Below, one piece after another: positions 26,032 through 34,581 of a stretch of DNA of 64,000 bases. The first letter of the stretch is position 1. Each line of letters begins with the position of its first letter. The notes under the pieces were generated by a model that saw only the letters and a list, made by a program, of their open reading frames with translations, was not told the origin of the DNA and did no database searches. The stretch lies in assembly GCF_014643775.1 (NCBI RefSeq), contig NZ_BMKC01000001.1, positions 558,001-622,000 of the forward strand, in the 5' to 3' direction. A program made the translations under genes and the position numbers. The DNA comes from Arenimonas soli. Its GTDB lineage: Bacteria; Pseudomonadota; Gammaproteobacteria; Xanthomonadales; Xanthomonadaceae.

Positions 26032-26153
26032 GGGCTCTCCGGCATCAGACGGCCATTATCGCGCAACGATGTGTTCCCGTCGGCGACGAAGGGGATGACC
26101 CCGGGCCGGGGCGCGGCTATCTTCGGGTCTTCCCGTCCCGTCCGGCTGCCCGC

Positions 26154-27428
26154 ATGGCCCTGGTTTCCCGCTGGTTCCGCATTCCCTTCTGGCAGCGCGT
26201 GCTCGCCGGTTTCGTGCTGGGCGCCCTGGCCGGCTGGCTGATGGGCGAGGCGGCGGCTACCTGGCTGCAGCCGCTGGGCACGCTCTACGTCACCCTGATC
26301 AAGATGATCGCCACGCCGCTGGTGTTCTTCGCGGTCATCAACGCCGTGTCCAGCCTGGCCGGGCAGGAGTCGATCGCCGCGCTGGGCACGCGCACCTTTC
26401 TGTGGTTCGCCGCCACGGCGGCGCTGGCGGTGCTGGTCGGCCTGGGTGCCGGCTGGCTGCTAAAGCCCGGCCTGGGGCTGGGCGAACTGGTGATGGCGCC
26501 GGACTACCAGGTCCGCGACGTGCCGGGCCCGGTGCAGGTGCTGCTGGACGTGGTGCCGGCCAATCCGTTCCGGGCATTGGCCGACGGCAAGATCCTTCAG
26601 GTGATTTTCTTCGCCGGCCTGCTCGGCTTCGCGCTGGTGAAGCTGGGCGAGAAGACCGCGCGGCTGCGCGCCCTGGCCGGCGAGGCCAGCGAAACGATGA
26701 TCCAGGTGACGCGCTTCGTCCTCGAGTTCACCCCGATCGGCACCTTCGGCCTGATCGCCGCGCTGGTCGGTACCTACGGCTTCGAACGGCTGCTGCCGCT
26801 GGGTGGTTTCGTGGTCGCGCTTTACCTGGCCTGCGCGGTGCACATCGTGGTGGTCTACGGCGGCCTGCTCGCGGCGCACGGGCTGAGCCCGCTGAAGTTC
26901 TTCCGTGGCGCGGCGCCGGCGATGCAGGTGGCCTTCGCCACGTCGTCGAGCTTCGCGGCGCTGCCGGCCTCGCTGCGTTCGGCGGTGCACAACCTGGGCG
27001 TGAAGCAGGAATACGCCGCTTTCGCCGTGCCGCTGGGGGCCAGCATCAAGATGGACGGCTGCGGCGCCATCTTCCCGGCGCTTACGTCGGTGTTCATCGC
27101 CCAGTATTTCGGCATCGAACTCAGCGCCACCCAATACTTCATCATCCTGCTGGCTTCGGTGCTGGGCAGCTTCGGCACCGCCGGCGTGCCCGGCACCGCG
27201 ATCGTGATGGCCACGGTGGTGCTCAGTTCGGCCGGCCTGCCGCTGGAAGGCCTGGGTTACCTGATCGCCATCGACCGCGTGCTGGACATGATGCGCACGA
27301 TGACCAACGTCACCGGCCAGGTGCTGGTGCCGGTGCTGGTGGCGCGCGAACGGGGCCTGCTGGACCTTGACGCCTACCGCAACGCCGGCAGCAACGTGGG
27401 CATGGAAGCGGGTGAAGCCGGGCGCTGA
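26154..27428 (+). CDS. dicarboxylate/amino acid:cation symporter (DAACS, GltP/DctA family)
   Basis: 424 residues. Family motifs are the serine-rich hairpin AFATSSSFAALPASL, the MDGCGAIFPALTSVFIAQ helix, the second hairpin GSFGTAGVPGTAIVMATVVLSSAGLP in pieces, and the substrate-binding helix DRVLDMMRTMTNVTGQ. These transporters import glutamate, aspartate or C4-dicarboxylates with sodium or protons. The Arg in DMMRTMTNVTG suggests an acidic amino acid substrate, an inference from characterised homologues. It is divergent from the antiporter gene. Confidence 0.93.
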   Translation: MALVSRWFRIPFWQRVLAGFVLGALAGWLMGEAAATWLQPLGTLYVTLIKMIATPLVFFAVINAVSSLAGQESIAALGTRTFLWFAATAALAVLVGLGAGWLLKPGLGLGELVMAPDYQVRDVPGPVQVLLDVVPANPFRALADGKILQVIFFAGLLGFALVKLGEKTARLRALAGEASETMIQVTRFVLEFTPIGTFGLIAALVGTYGFERLLPLGGFVVALYLACAVHIVVVYGGLLAAHGLSPLKFFRGAAPAMQVAFATSSSFAALPASLRSAVHNLGVKQEYAAFAVPLGASIKMDGCGAIFPALTSVFIAQYFGIELSATQYFIILLASVLGSFGTAGVPGTAIVMATVVLSSAGLPLEGLGYLIAIDRVLDMMRTMTNVTGQVLVPVLVARERGLLDLDAYRNAGSNVGMEAGEAGR

Positions 27429-27510
27429 CGCGGCCATGACCTTCGTCACGGTGCGCGGGGGCCGTCGGGGCAGGTAGGCTCGGGGCTTCCCCGACCACGA
27501 GTGGCCCCCG

Positions 27511-28893
27511 ATGAAACCGCAACCGCGACGCCTGCTGACGCTTGGCCTGCTGCTGGCCCTGCCCGTATTCGCCCAGGCCTCGGACCAGTGGGAAATCCCG
27601 GTCCAGACCCGCACCCTCGACAACGGCCTGACCGTGGTCGTTTCGCCCGACGACAGCGCGCCGGTCGTCGGCGTCAGCGTGGTCTACAAGGTCGGCATGC
27701 GCCAGGAGCCGCGCAACCGCACCGGCTTCGCCCACCTGTTCGAACACCTGATGTTCGAAGGTACCCCGAACGCGGGCGAGGGCGTGTTCGACAAGGTCAT
27801 CACCTCCGGCGGCGGCCGCAACAACGGCTCGACCCGCCCCGACTTCACCAACTACATCGAAGTGGCGCCGGCCTCCGCGCTCGAACCGATCCTGTGGCTC
27901 GAGGCCGACCGCATGACCACGCTCGACTTCAACGAGCGCACCTTGAAGAACCAGCAGGACGTGGTGAAGGAAGAAATCCGCGTCAACGTCAAGAACCAGC
28001 CCTACGGCGGCTTCATGTGGCTCGACATTAACCAGCAGGCCTTCCAGAAGTGGGAAAACAACCACGACGGCTACGGCAGCTTCGAGGACCTCGAAGGCGC
28101 CACGGTCGAGGACGTCGCGGCCTTCCATCGTGACTACTACGGCCCCAACAACGCCGTGCTGTCGATCGCCGGCGACGTAACGGCGGAAGAAGGCTTCGCG
28201 CTGGCCGAAAAATACTTCGGCGGCATCCAGGCGCGGCCGACGCCGGAGCGCCCGGACGTTTCCGAACCCATCAACACCGGCGAAAAGCGCATCACCCAGC
28301 CCGACGCACTGGCCCAGGTGCCGGCGCTGGCCGTGGGCTGGAAGATCGCCGAACGCGGCAGCGACGACCACGCGCCCACAGCCGTACTGGCCGAAGTGCT
28401 GGCCGGCGGCGACGCTTCGCGCATGTACCAGGGCCTGGTGAAGGGCCGGGAAATGGCCATCAACGGCCAGTACCTGTTCGGCCTGACCAGCCCCTGGGAG
28501 TTCGACGGCCCGACCCTGCTGACCCTGTTCGCGCTTTACAAGCCGCAGTTCACCGCCGACCAGCTGCTGGCGGCGCTGGACGAGGAAATCGCCCGTATCG
28601 CCAAGGACGGCGTCGGCGACGAAGAACTGGCCCGGGTGAAGACCCAGATGCTGGCCGACTGGAACAACGGCATGGAAAGCCTGATCTCGCGCGCCGACAA
28701 CCTGGCGCGCCTGCAGGCGATCTGGGGCGACGCCGCGGTGGCGAACCAGATCCCGGCGTGGATCGGGGACGTCGATTCCGCCGACATCCAGCGCGTCGCC
28801 GCCAGGTACCTCAGCGCCGAAAACCGCACCGTGATCGACCGCAAGCCGGCCGCGATGCTCGAAGCGGCCGCCAACAACGCCGGCCAGGAGTAA
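27511..28893 (+). CDS. M16 family zinc peptidase, catalytically competent subunit
   Basis: 460 residues. A signal peptide (RLLTLGLLLALPVFAQA) precedes a pitrilysin/processing-peptidase domain. The inverted zinc motif HLFEH is at residues 75-79, with the downstream Glu region VKEEIRVNVKNQ as expected. The second M16 domain follows (residues 200-450). It should be periplasmic and probably cleaves small unfolded peptides. A second M16 gene without the metal motif follows after 4 bases, the usual arrangement of a heterodimeric M16B pair. Confidence 0.93.
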   Translation: MKPQPRRLLTLGLLLALPVFAQASDQWEIPVQTRTLDNGLTVVVSPDDSAPVVGVSVVYKVGMRQEPRNRTGFAHLFEHLMFEGTPNAGEGVFDKVITSGGGRNNGSTRPDFTNYIEVAPASALEPILWLEADRMTTLDFNERTLKNQQDVVKEEIRVNVKNQPYGGFMWLDINQQAFQKWENNHDGYGSFEDLEGATVEDVAAFHRDYYGPNNAVLSIAGDVTAEEGFALAEKYFGGIQARPTPERPDVSEPINTGEKRITQPDALAQVPALAVGWKIAERGSDDHAPTAVLAEVLAGGDASRMYQGLVKGREMAINGQYLFGLTSPWEFDGPTLLTLFALYKPQFTADQLLAALDEEIARIAKDGVGDEELARVKTQMLADWNNGMESLISRADNLARLQAIWGDAAVANQIPAWIGDVDSADIQRVAARYLSAENRTVIDRKPAAMLEAAANNAGQE

Positions 28894-28897
28894 GACC

Positions 28898-30310
28898 ATG
28901 AGCCTTCGCAGAACCTTGACCGCCCTGCTGGTGTCGGCCGTGCTCGCCCCGGCCGCCCTGGCGTCCGATATCGCGGCGATGCCGGCCGGCCTGCCGGACT
29001 TCGCCCCCGACAAACCCCTGCCCGTGCCCGAAGTGGCACGTCGCACCCTCGACAACGGGCTGCAGGTCTGGGTGGTGCCGCGCGACGGCGTGCCGCGCGT
29101 GGACTACGTGATGGTCTTCCGCGACGCTGGCCTGGCCGCGGACGCGCCGGAGACCCCGGCCTTCGCCTCCATGCTTGCCGGCTTGCTGGCCGAAGGCACG
29201 GACCAGCGCAGTTCGCGGCAGATCGCCGAAGCCGCCCAGGGCATGGGCGGCGGCATCGGTGGCTACGCGGCCACCGACGGGCTGGCGATCAACGCCAATG
29301 CGCTGCCTTCGAAGGCGGCCGACATGGCCGCGCTGCTGGCCGAAGTGACGCGCAGCCCCAGCTTCCCGGAGGACGAGATCCGGCTGGCGAAAGCCAATGC
29401 CCTGCAGGGCCTGAAGGCCGCCGAAGCGCAGCCGGGTTTCCGGGCCGAGCGGGCCATGCTGGCGGCGCTCTACGGCGACCATCCCTATGCGCGCACCCAG
29501 GCCACCGAAGCCGGCATCGAAGCGGTGGATCGCGACACCCTGGTGGCCGAACACGCCCGCCGCCTGCGCCCGGACAATGCGCTGCTGGTGATCGCCGGTC
29601 GCATCGGCGAAGAAGAGGCGATGGCCCTGGCGCAGCGCCACTTCGGCGACTGGCAGGCACAGGGCGATGCGCCGGCCGCCACGCCGGCCGCCCGCACCGG
29701 TGCCATGCCGACGCGCGTGTTGCTTGATCGCGAAGGCAGCGTGCAGTCCACCGTGCGCATCGGCCGTCCGGCCATCCGCGCCACCCATCCGGACCACATC
29801 CCGCTGCAGCTGGCCAGCACCGTGCTGGGCGGCAGCTTCAGCAGCCGCCTGATGCAGAACCTGCGCGAGGAGAAGGGATATACCTACGGCGCCCGTCTCG
29901 GGCAGCGCAGCCAGGCCGTCGGTGGGGCCCTGGTGTCGAGCGCCGACGTGCGCAACGAAGTGACCGGCGCCGCGATCGGCGAGTTCTTCGCCGAGTTCGA
30001 TCGCCTGGCCAATGAACCGGTGCCGCCGCGCGAGCTGGACATGAACAAGCGCTACGTCGCCGGCAGCTACCTGATCTCCAACCAGCTGCAGCGTTCGGTG
30101 GCCGGGACCCTGGCCGGCAACTGGCTGAACGGCCTGCCGCCGGAATACATCGGCGAGTTCGTGCCGCGCATCCGCGAGGTCACCGCCGAGCAGGTGCAGG
30201 CGATGGGCCGCAAGTACTTCCAGCCGGCGCAGCAGTCGATCGTGGTGGTCGGCGACAAGGCGGTGCTGGAGCAGCTGGGCCAGTACGGCGAGTTCACGGT
30301 CGCCGAATGA
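28898..30310 (+). CDS. M16 family peptidase-like protein, inactive partner subunit
   Basis: 470 residues with a signal peptide (LTALLVSAVLAPAALA). It has the same two-domain M16 architecture, but the place of HxxEH reads FASMLAGLL, so no zinc site remains. The C-terminal domain retains the substrate-contact motif REEKGYTYGARL, typical of the non-catalytic subunit that completes the active site of a partner. It lies 4 bases after the active M16 gene and ends just before a strong terminator. Confidence 0.92.
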   Translation: MSLRRTLTALLVSAVLAPAALASDIAAMPAGLPDFAPDKPLPVPEVARRTLDNGLQVWVVPRDGVPRVDYVMVFRDAGLAADAPETPAFASMLAGLLAEGTDQRSSRQIAEAAQGMGGGIGGYAATDGLAINANALPSKAADMAALLAEVTRSPSFPEDEIRLAKANALQGLKAAEAQPGFRAERAMLAALYGDHPYARTQATEAGIEAVDRDTLVAEHARRLRPDNALLVIAGRIGEEEAMALAQRHFGDWQAQGDAPAATPAARTGAMPTRVLLDREGSVQSTVRIGRPAIRATHPDHIPLQLASTVLGGSFSSRLMQNLREEKGYTYGARLGQRSQAVGGALVSSADVRNEVTGAAIGEFFAEFDRLANEPVPPRELDMNKRYVAGSYLISNQLQRSVAGTLAGNWLNGLPPEYIGEFVPRIREVTAEQVQAMGRKYFQPAQQSIVVVGDKAVLEQLGQYGEFTVAE

Positions 30311-30326
30311 GTTCCGGCCTTGCATG

Positions 30327-30360
30327 AAAAAGGGCCGCCCATTGGGCGGCCCTTTTTTTT
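30327..30360. terminator. bidirectional rho-independent terminator
   Basis: A perfect 9-bp stem, GGGCCGCCC-ATT-GGGCGGCCC (30332-30352), is followed by eight T on the plus strand and preceded by five A, which give a T tract on the minus strand. It lies between the convergent M16 partner gene and rhlE and can end both transcripts. Confidence 0.95.
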
Positions 30361-30373
30361 CAGCAGGCGCCGA

Positions 30374-31711
30374 TCAGCGGGCGCTGTCGGTGGTGCCCTG
30401 GCGACGCTCGCCGCCACCGCGCGGGCCGTGGCCCTTGGGGCCGGCGTGCGCGTGGCGTTCGCCGGTCCCGGCGTGCGGACGACGACCGCGCGGGGCGGCG
30501 CCTTCGCGGCGCGCCGGCGGACGGTTGCCGGCCGGGCGGCCGCGGGCCGGGCTGTCGTTGCCCATGCGCAGGGTCTTGGTCGGGGTGTAGCCTTCGACTT
30601 CGACCACCGTGATGTCGGCCTTGAGCACGCGCTGGATGGCGCGCAGCAGGCCGCTTTCGTCCTGGGCGACCAGCGAGATCGCCTCGCCGCTGGCGCCGGC
30701 GCGGCCGGTGCGGCCGATCCGGTGCACATAGTCTTCGGCGACCATCGGCAGGTCGAAGTTGATCACCAGCGGCAGCAGCGGGATGTCCAGGCCGCGGGCG
30801 GCCACGTCGGTGGCGACCATCACGCGGGCCTGGCCCGACTTGAAGTCGCGCAGCGCCTTCAGGCGCTGCCCCTGGCTCTTGTTGCCGTGGATGGCGACGG
30901 CGCTGATGCCGGACTTCTCCAGCTGTTCGGCCAGGCGGTTGCAGCCGTGCTTGGTGCGGCCGAACACCAGGATCTGGTCCTGGTGGCGCTTGCTGAGGAT
31001 TTCGATCAGCAGCTCGCGCTTGCGCGACGTGTCGACCGGGTGCACGACGTGGCTGACGCTGGCGGCCGTGGCGTTTTGCGGCGTCACCTGCACCTGCTGC
31101 GGGTTGGTGAGGAAATCGAGCGCCAGCTTCTTGATCGATTCTTCGAACGTGGCCGAGAACAGCATGGTCTGGCGCTTGCGCGGCAGCGCCGAAAGCACGC
31201 GCCTGATCGCGGGAAGGAAGCCCATGTCGAGCATGCGGTCGGCTTCGTCGAGCACCAGGATCTCGACCTGGGACAGGTCGACGGTGCGCTGCTGCAGATG
31301 GTCGAGCAGGCGGCCCGGGCAGGCCACCAGCACGTCCACGCCGCGGCGCAGGGCTTCGATTTGCGGCTGCATGCCGGCGCCGCCGTAGACGGTGGCGGTG
31401 TTCATGCGCAGGTGCTTGCCGTAGGTGCGCAGGCTGTCGTTGACCTGCACGGCCAGCTCACGGGTGGGGGTAAGCACCAGCGCGCGTGGCTTGCGCGGGC
31501 CACGCTGGGGGCCGGCTTCGGCCAGGCGGTGCAGCAGCGGCAGCGCGAACGCGGCCGTCTTGCCGGTGCCGGTCTGGGCGCCGCCCATCAGGTCGTGGCC
31601 GGCCAGGGCCAGCGGGATCGCCTGGGCCTGGATCGGGGTGGGGGTGGTGTAGCCGACATCCGCCAGCGCGCGGACGAGCTCGGGCGCGAGCCCAAGGGAC
31701 TGGAAATTCAT
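30374..31711 (-). CDS. rhlE: DEAD-box RNA helicase RhlE
   Basis: 445 residues. The start MNFQSLGLAPELVRALADVGY is the usual RhlE N-terminus, and the motifs PTPIQ, AQTGTGKT (45-52), TPTRELA, VLDEADRMLDMGF, SATF, VFGRTKHG, ATDVAARGLDI and HRIGRTGRAG follow. The C-terminal 75 residues are Arg/Gly/Pro-rich and disordered, an RNA-binding tail typical of RhlE. The longer upstream frame was rejected because the conserved N-terminus fixes the ATG. It works in RNA remodelling and ribosome maturation. A long leader precedes it. Confidence 0.93.
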   Translation of the reverse strand: MNFQSLGLAPELVRALADVGYTTPTPIQAQAIPLALAGHDLMGGAQTGTGKTAAFALPLLHRLAEAGPQRGPRKPRALVLTPTRELAVQVNDSLRTYGKHLRMNTATVYGGAGMQPQIEALRRGVDVLVACPGRLLDHLQQRTVDLSQVEILVLDEADRMLDMGFLPAIRRVLSALPRKRQTMLFSATFEESIKKLALDFLTNPQQVQVTPQNATAASVSHVVHPVDTSRKRELLIEILSKRHQDQILVFGRTKHGCNRLAEQLEKSGISAVAIHGNKSQGQRLKALRDFKSGQARVMVATDVAARGLDIPLLPLVINFDLPMVAEDYVHRIGRTGRAGASGEAISLVAQDESGLLRAIQRVLKADITVVEVEGYTPTKTLRMGNDSPARGRPAGNRPPARREGAAPRGRRPHAGTGERHAHAGPKGHGPRGGGERRQGTTDSAR

Positions 31712-32004
31712 CAAGTAGTGCTCCGTGGTGTAACCCGGAGCGTTCCCTGAAACCGCGCTGCGAGTCTTGCTTCTGATTTTTCGCCAGGCCGGGGCGGCCT
31801 GGGCGTGTTTGCGCAACGAAAGGCGTGCGGAGTGGGGCCTGGCGCAGGTCCGATGGAACGGAGGCCTGGCGGCGGGGCATACCGGGGGAAAACGGTCAGC
31901 CGGTGCAGCAAACGTTGCGCACTCTACGCTATGCGGGCCCTGCGGGCCATCCCCCGGCCTTTCGGCAGGTGAATGCCGTGTTCAGGCTGGCGTAGGATGG
32001 CGGC
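31712..32004. other. intergenic region between rhlE and the DUF1232 gene, with a leader hairpin
   Basis: This 293-bp divergent spacer has no convincing gene. It contains an 8-bp perfect hairpin, CCAGGCCG-GGG-CGGCCTGG (31784-31802), about 75 bases before the rhlE start, in what would be the rhlE leader. On the rhlE strand it is followed by CGAAAAATC. It could be structured leader RNA, as in cold-inducible helicase genes. No promoter could be assigned with confidence. Confidence 0.4.
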
Positions 32005-32556
32005 ATGAAGATCAGCTTCGAACTAGAGCCCGGGGACATCGAACGCTTCCACGAAGCCCTTGAACGGGCCGAACGTCGCGTGGCCTGCGCCGAAGAGTGC
32101 GACATCGTCGCCGCGGCCCGGCACAGCCTGCAGACCCTGCCGATCGAAACGGCCCCCGGTTACATCCGTCAGCGGCTGCTGCAGGTCGTGGAGCTGCTGG
32201 AGATGCTCGAGGACGAAGCCTGGGCCCTGCCGCAGCTCGAACGCCGCGAGGTGCTCAAGCTGCTGGCCTACTTCAGCGACCCCGAGGACCTGATCCCCGA
32301 CGACGTCGCCGTGATCGGCCTGCTCGACGACGCCATCATGCTCGAGCTGCTGCTGCGCGAGATCCGCCATGTCGTGGCGGCCTACGACGATTTCCGCCGG
32401 GCCAGGGACGACCTGGGCGCGGCCGCCGACGAAGCCGGCCGCATCAGCCGCGCCCGCGACCTGGCGCGCCGCCGCGACCAGCTGCAGGCGCGCATGCGCC
32501 GTCGCCGCGTGCGCGAGGCCGTCACCCGCGCCGGCAGTACCGGCGTCGGCGCCTGA
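32005..32556 (+). CDS. DUF1232 (YkvA-like) domain protein
   Basis: 183 residues. The DUF1232 core, LLAYFSDPEDLIPDDVAVIGLLDDAIMLELLL over residues 90-121, is conserved. Unlike many family members it is not a membrane protein: the flanking regions are charged helices, and the C-terminal 50 residues are strongly Arg-rich with coiled-coil character (ISRARDLARRRDQLQARMRRRR). The function is unknown. It is probably first in a transcript with the thioesterase and YbaN genes (18-base gap, then a 4-base overlap). Confidence 0.8.
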   Translation: MKISFELEPGDIERFHEALERAERRVACAEECDIVAAARHSLQTLPIETAPGYIRQRLLQVVELLEMLEDEAWALPQLERREVLKLLAYFSDPEDLIPDDVAVIGLLDDAIMLELLLREIRHVVAAYDDFRRARDDLGAAADEAGRISRARDLARRRDQLQARMRRRRVREAVTRAGSTGVGA

Positions 32557-32574
32557 ACCCCAGGAGAAAGACAG

Positions 32575-33057
32575 ATGAGCGGCGAGCAGCGTGAACTGAC
32601 CTTCCGGTTCCTGGCCGAGCCCACCGACGTCAACTACGGCGGCAAGGTGCACGGCGGCGTGGTGATGAAGTGGATCGACCAGGTCGGCTACGCGGCGGCG
32701 GTGGGCTGGGCCGGTCGCTACAGCGTCACCGTGGCCGTGGGCGGCATCCGCTTCGTGGCGCCTATCCGCACCTCGGACATGGTCACCATCAGCGCCAAGC
32801 TCGTCTACACCGGCACCAGCAGCATGCACTTCTACGTTGACGTGTTCGCGCGCGACCCGATGACCGACGACGATGGCCGCCTGTGCACGCACTGCATGAT
32901 CGTCTTCGTCGCGCTCGACGGCCCCGAGGGCAAGCCCGTGCCCGTCCCGGCCTGGACGCCCTCGGACGAGTCCGACCGGCGCCTCGCCGACTACGCGCTC
33001 AACGTGATGTCGCTGAGCAAGGACATCGAGCAGGCCGTCGCCCAGCTCAACGGATGA
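32575..33057 (+). CDS. acyl-CoA thioesterase, YciA/hotdog family
   Basis: 160 residues. The hotdog-fold pattern is plain: TDVNYGGKVHGGVVMKWIDQVGYAAA (the NxxGxxHGGxxMxWxD active site), RFVAPIRTSDMVTISAKLVYTGTSSM, then a long third strand. The Asp in the WIDQ helix is the likely catalytic residue. It hydrolyses acyl-CoA to free acid and CoA in the cytosol; chain preference is unknown. AGGAG precedes the start by 9 bases. The stop overlaps the YbaN gene's ATG by 4 bases. Confidence 0.9.
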   Translation: MSGEQRELTFRFLAEPTDVNYGGKVHGGVVMKWIDQVGYAAAVGWAGRYSVTVAVGGIRFVAPIRTSDMVTISAKLVYTGTSSMHFYVDVFARDPMTDDDGRLCTHCMIVFVALDGPEGKPVPVPAWTPSDESDRRLADYALNVMSLSKDIEQAVAQLNG

Positions 33058-33437
33058 GCCCGCTCCACCACGCCCGGCGCTGGCTCTGGCTGTTGCTGGC
33101 TTACGTGGCGCTGGGGCTGGGCATCGTCGGCATCTTCCTGCCCGGCCTGCCGACCACGCCTTTCGTGCTGCTGGCGGCGTTCGCCGCTGCGCGTGGCTCC
33201 AAACGCCTGCATGCCCGGCTGCTGGCGCACCGCACCTTCGGGCCGATGATCCGCGAATGGCAGGCCACCGGCGCGGTGAACCGGCGGGCGAAGACCTGGG
33301 CGATCGGCATGATGGCGGCGAGCAGCGCGATCATGTTCGCCACCGCGCCCAAGTGGTGGATGGCGGGCATCGGCACCGGGATCATGGCGGTGGTGGGCCT
33401 GTGGCTCTGGCTGCGGCCGGAGCCGCCGGCCGGCTGA
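33054..33437 (+). CDS. YbaN family (DUF454) inner membrane protein
   Basis: 127 residues with three hydrophobic helices. The YbaN signature appears as GIVGIFLPGLPTTPFVLLAAFAAARGSKRL, followed by HRTFGPMIREWQATGAVNRRAKTWAI. The function is unknown. It is translationally coupled to the upstream thioesterase (ATGA overlap) and convergent with the NlpC/P60 gene 10 bases away. Confidence 0.92.
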   Translation: MSPLHHARRWLWLLLAYVALGLGIVGIFLPGLPTTPFVLLAAFAAARGSKRLHARLLAHRTFGPMIREWQATGAVNRRAKTWAIGMMAASSAIMFATAPKWWMAGIGTGIMAVVGLWLWLRPEPPAG

Positions 33438-33447
33438 CGTCGCCGGT

Positions 33448-34020
33448 TCAGTCCAGGATGCGTCGCGCGCCGGTGTAGTGGCGGCTCCAGTAAGGTCCGT
33501 CCAGGCGGTCGAGCCGCACGGTGCCGCCCGTGCTGGGCGCATGCACGAATCGACCGTCGCCGACATAGATGCCGACGTGGAAGATCGCGCCCTTGTCGCC
33601 GAACAGCACCAGGTCGCCGGGCGCCAGGCGGTCGCGCGGTGGCTTGCTGGCGTCGAAGCGGGCGATGTCGCGGGTGGTGCGCGGCAGGTAGATGCGCGCC
33701 GCGTCCAGGAACACGTAACCCACCAGGCCGCTGCAGTCGAAGCCGCCGTCGGGCGTATTGCCACCCCAGCGGTAGGGCGTGCCGACCAGGCCGAGGGCGC
33801 GCATCAGCACCTCGTTGGCGAGCAGGGGGTCGGCCGGCGCCACGTCCACCACCTTCAGCGCCGGGGCGGCCGGTGCCTGGGCGCGACGCGGCGACGACCC
33901 GCAGGCGGCCAGCAGGGCCGCCAGCAGCAGCACCAACCACGCCGCACTGCGCGGAACTGGCGCCGGGCAGGCGGGGCCGGGATAATGCGCGCTCGCTTTC
34001 ACGGGTGCAGTTTGCCCCAT
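33448..34020 (-). CDS. NlpC/P60 (C40) peptidase lipoprotein
   Basis: 190 residues. The hydrophobic stretch SAAWLVLLLAALLAAC ends in a lipobox Cys, so it should be lipid-anchored in the envelope. The catalytic Cys is in GGFDCSGLVGYVF and the His is in AIFHVGIYVG, with FVHAPSTGGTVRL after it, the standard C40 order. Such enzymes cut cross-linked peptidoglycan stem peptides. The start is uncertain: ATG 34020 gives a long n-region; GTG 34002 would shorten it by six residues. It is divergent from slyD, with 39 bp between starts. Confidence 0.9.
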   Translation of the reverse strand: MGQTAPVKASAHYPGPACPAPVPRSAAWLVLLLAALLAACGSSPRRAQAPAAPALKVVDVAPADPLLANEVLMRALGLVGTPYRWGGNTPDGGFDCSGLVGYVFLDAARIYLPRTTRDIARFDASKPPRDRLAPGDLVLFGDKGAIFHVGIYVGDGRFVHAPSTGGTVRLDRLDGPYWSRHYTGARRILD

Positions 34021-34059
34021 CCCCGCCGGTCGCGTCACCGGCCCTTTCCCAGGTTTCCC

Positions 34060-34539
34060 ATGAAGATCGAGAAGAACCGCGTCGTCCGCTTCCATTACAC
34101 CGTTTCCGAACCGGGCCAGGATCCCGTCGAGACCTCGCGTGACCGCGATCCGATGGCCATCCTGGTCGGCCATGGCAACATCATCCCGGGCCTGGAGGCC
34201 GCGATGATGGACAAGGCCGAGGGCGATTCGTTCGACGTCACCGTCGGTCCGGAGGAAGCCTACGGCGAGCGCCGCGACAACTTCGTCCAGCGCGTGCCCA
34301 AGAAGCACCTGCGCAATGCCCGCGTGCGGCCCGGCGACCAGATCGTGCTGGAAACCTCGATGGGCCCGCGCGCGGTCACCGTCGTCAAGGTCGGCGGCAC
34401 CGTGGTGGACGTCGACCTCAACCACCCGATGGCCGGCAAGACCCTGCAGTTCCAGGTCGAGATCGTCGGCGTGCGCGAAGCCGAGGCGGTCGAGATCGAA
34501 CACGGCCACGTGCACGGCGATGGCGGCGTACAGCACTGA
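34060..34539 (+). CDS. slyD: FKBP-type peptidyl-prolyl isomerase SlyD
   Basis: 159 residues. The SlyD layout is intact: FKBP strand VVRFHYTVSE, GHGNIIPGLEAAM, the insert-in-flap domain around GPEEAYGERRDNFVQRVPKKHL, then VDVDLNHPMAGKTLQFQVEIV. The C-terminal metal-binding tail is short (EHGHVHGDGGVQH) with four His and no Cys, compared with the long His/Cys-rich tail of the Escherichia coli protein. It acts as a folding helper and possibly a nickel or metal chaperone. Confidence 0.93.
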   Translation: MKIEKNRVVRFHYTVSEPGQDPVETSRDRDPMAILVGHGNIIPGLEAAMMDKAEGDSFDVTVGPEEAYGERRDNFVQRVPKKHLRNARVRPGDQIVLETSMGPRAVTVVKVGGTVVDVDLNHPMAGKTLQFQVEIVGVREAEAVEIEHGHVHGDGGVQH

Positions 34540-34581
34540 TTCTGGTTTAAAGTGGGGCACGGGGCGGGGAGGCCCCTTGCC

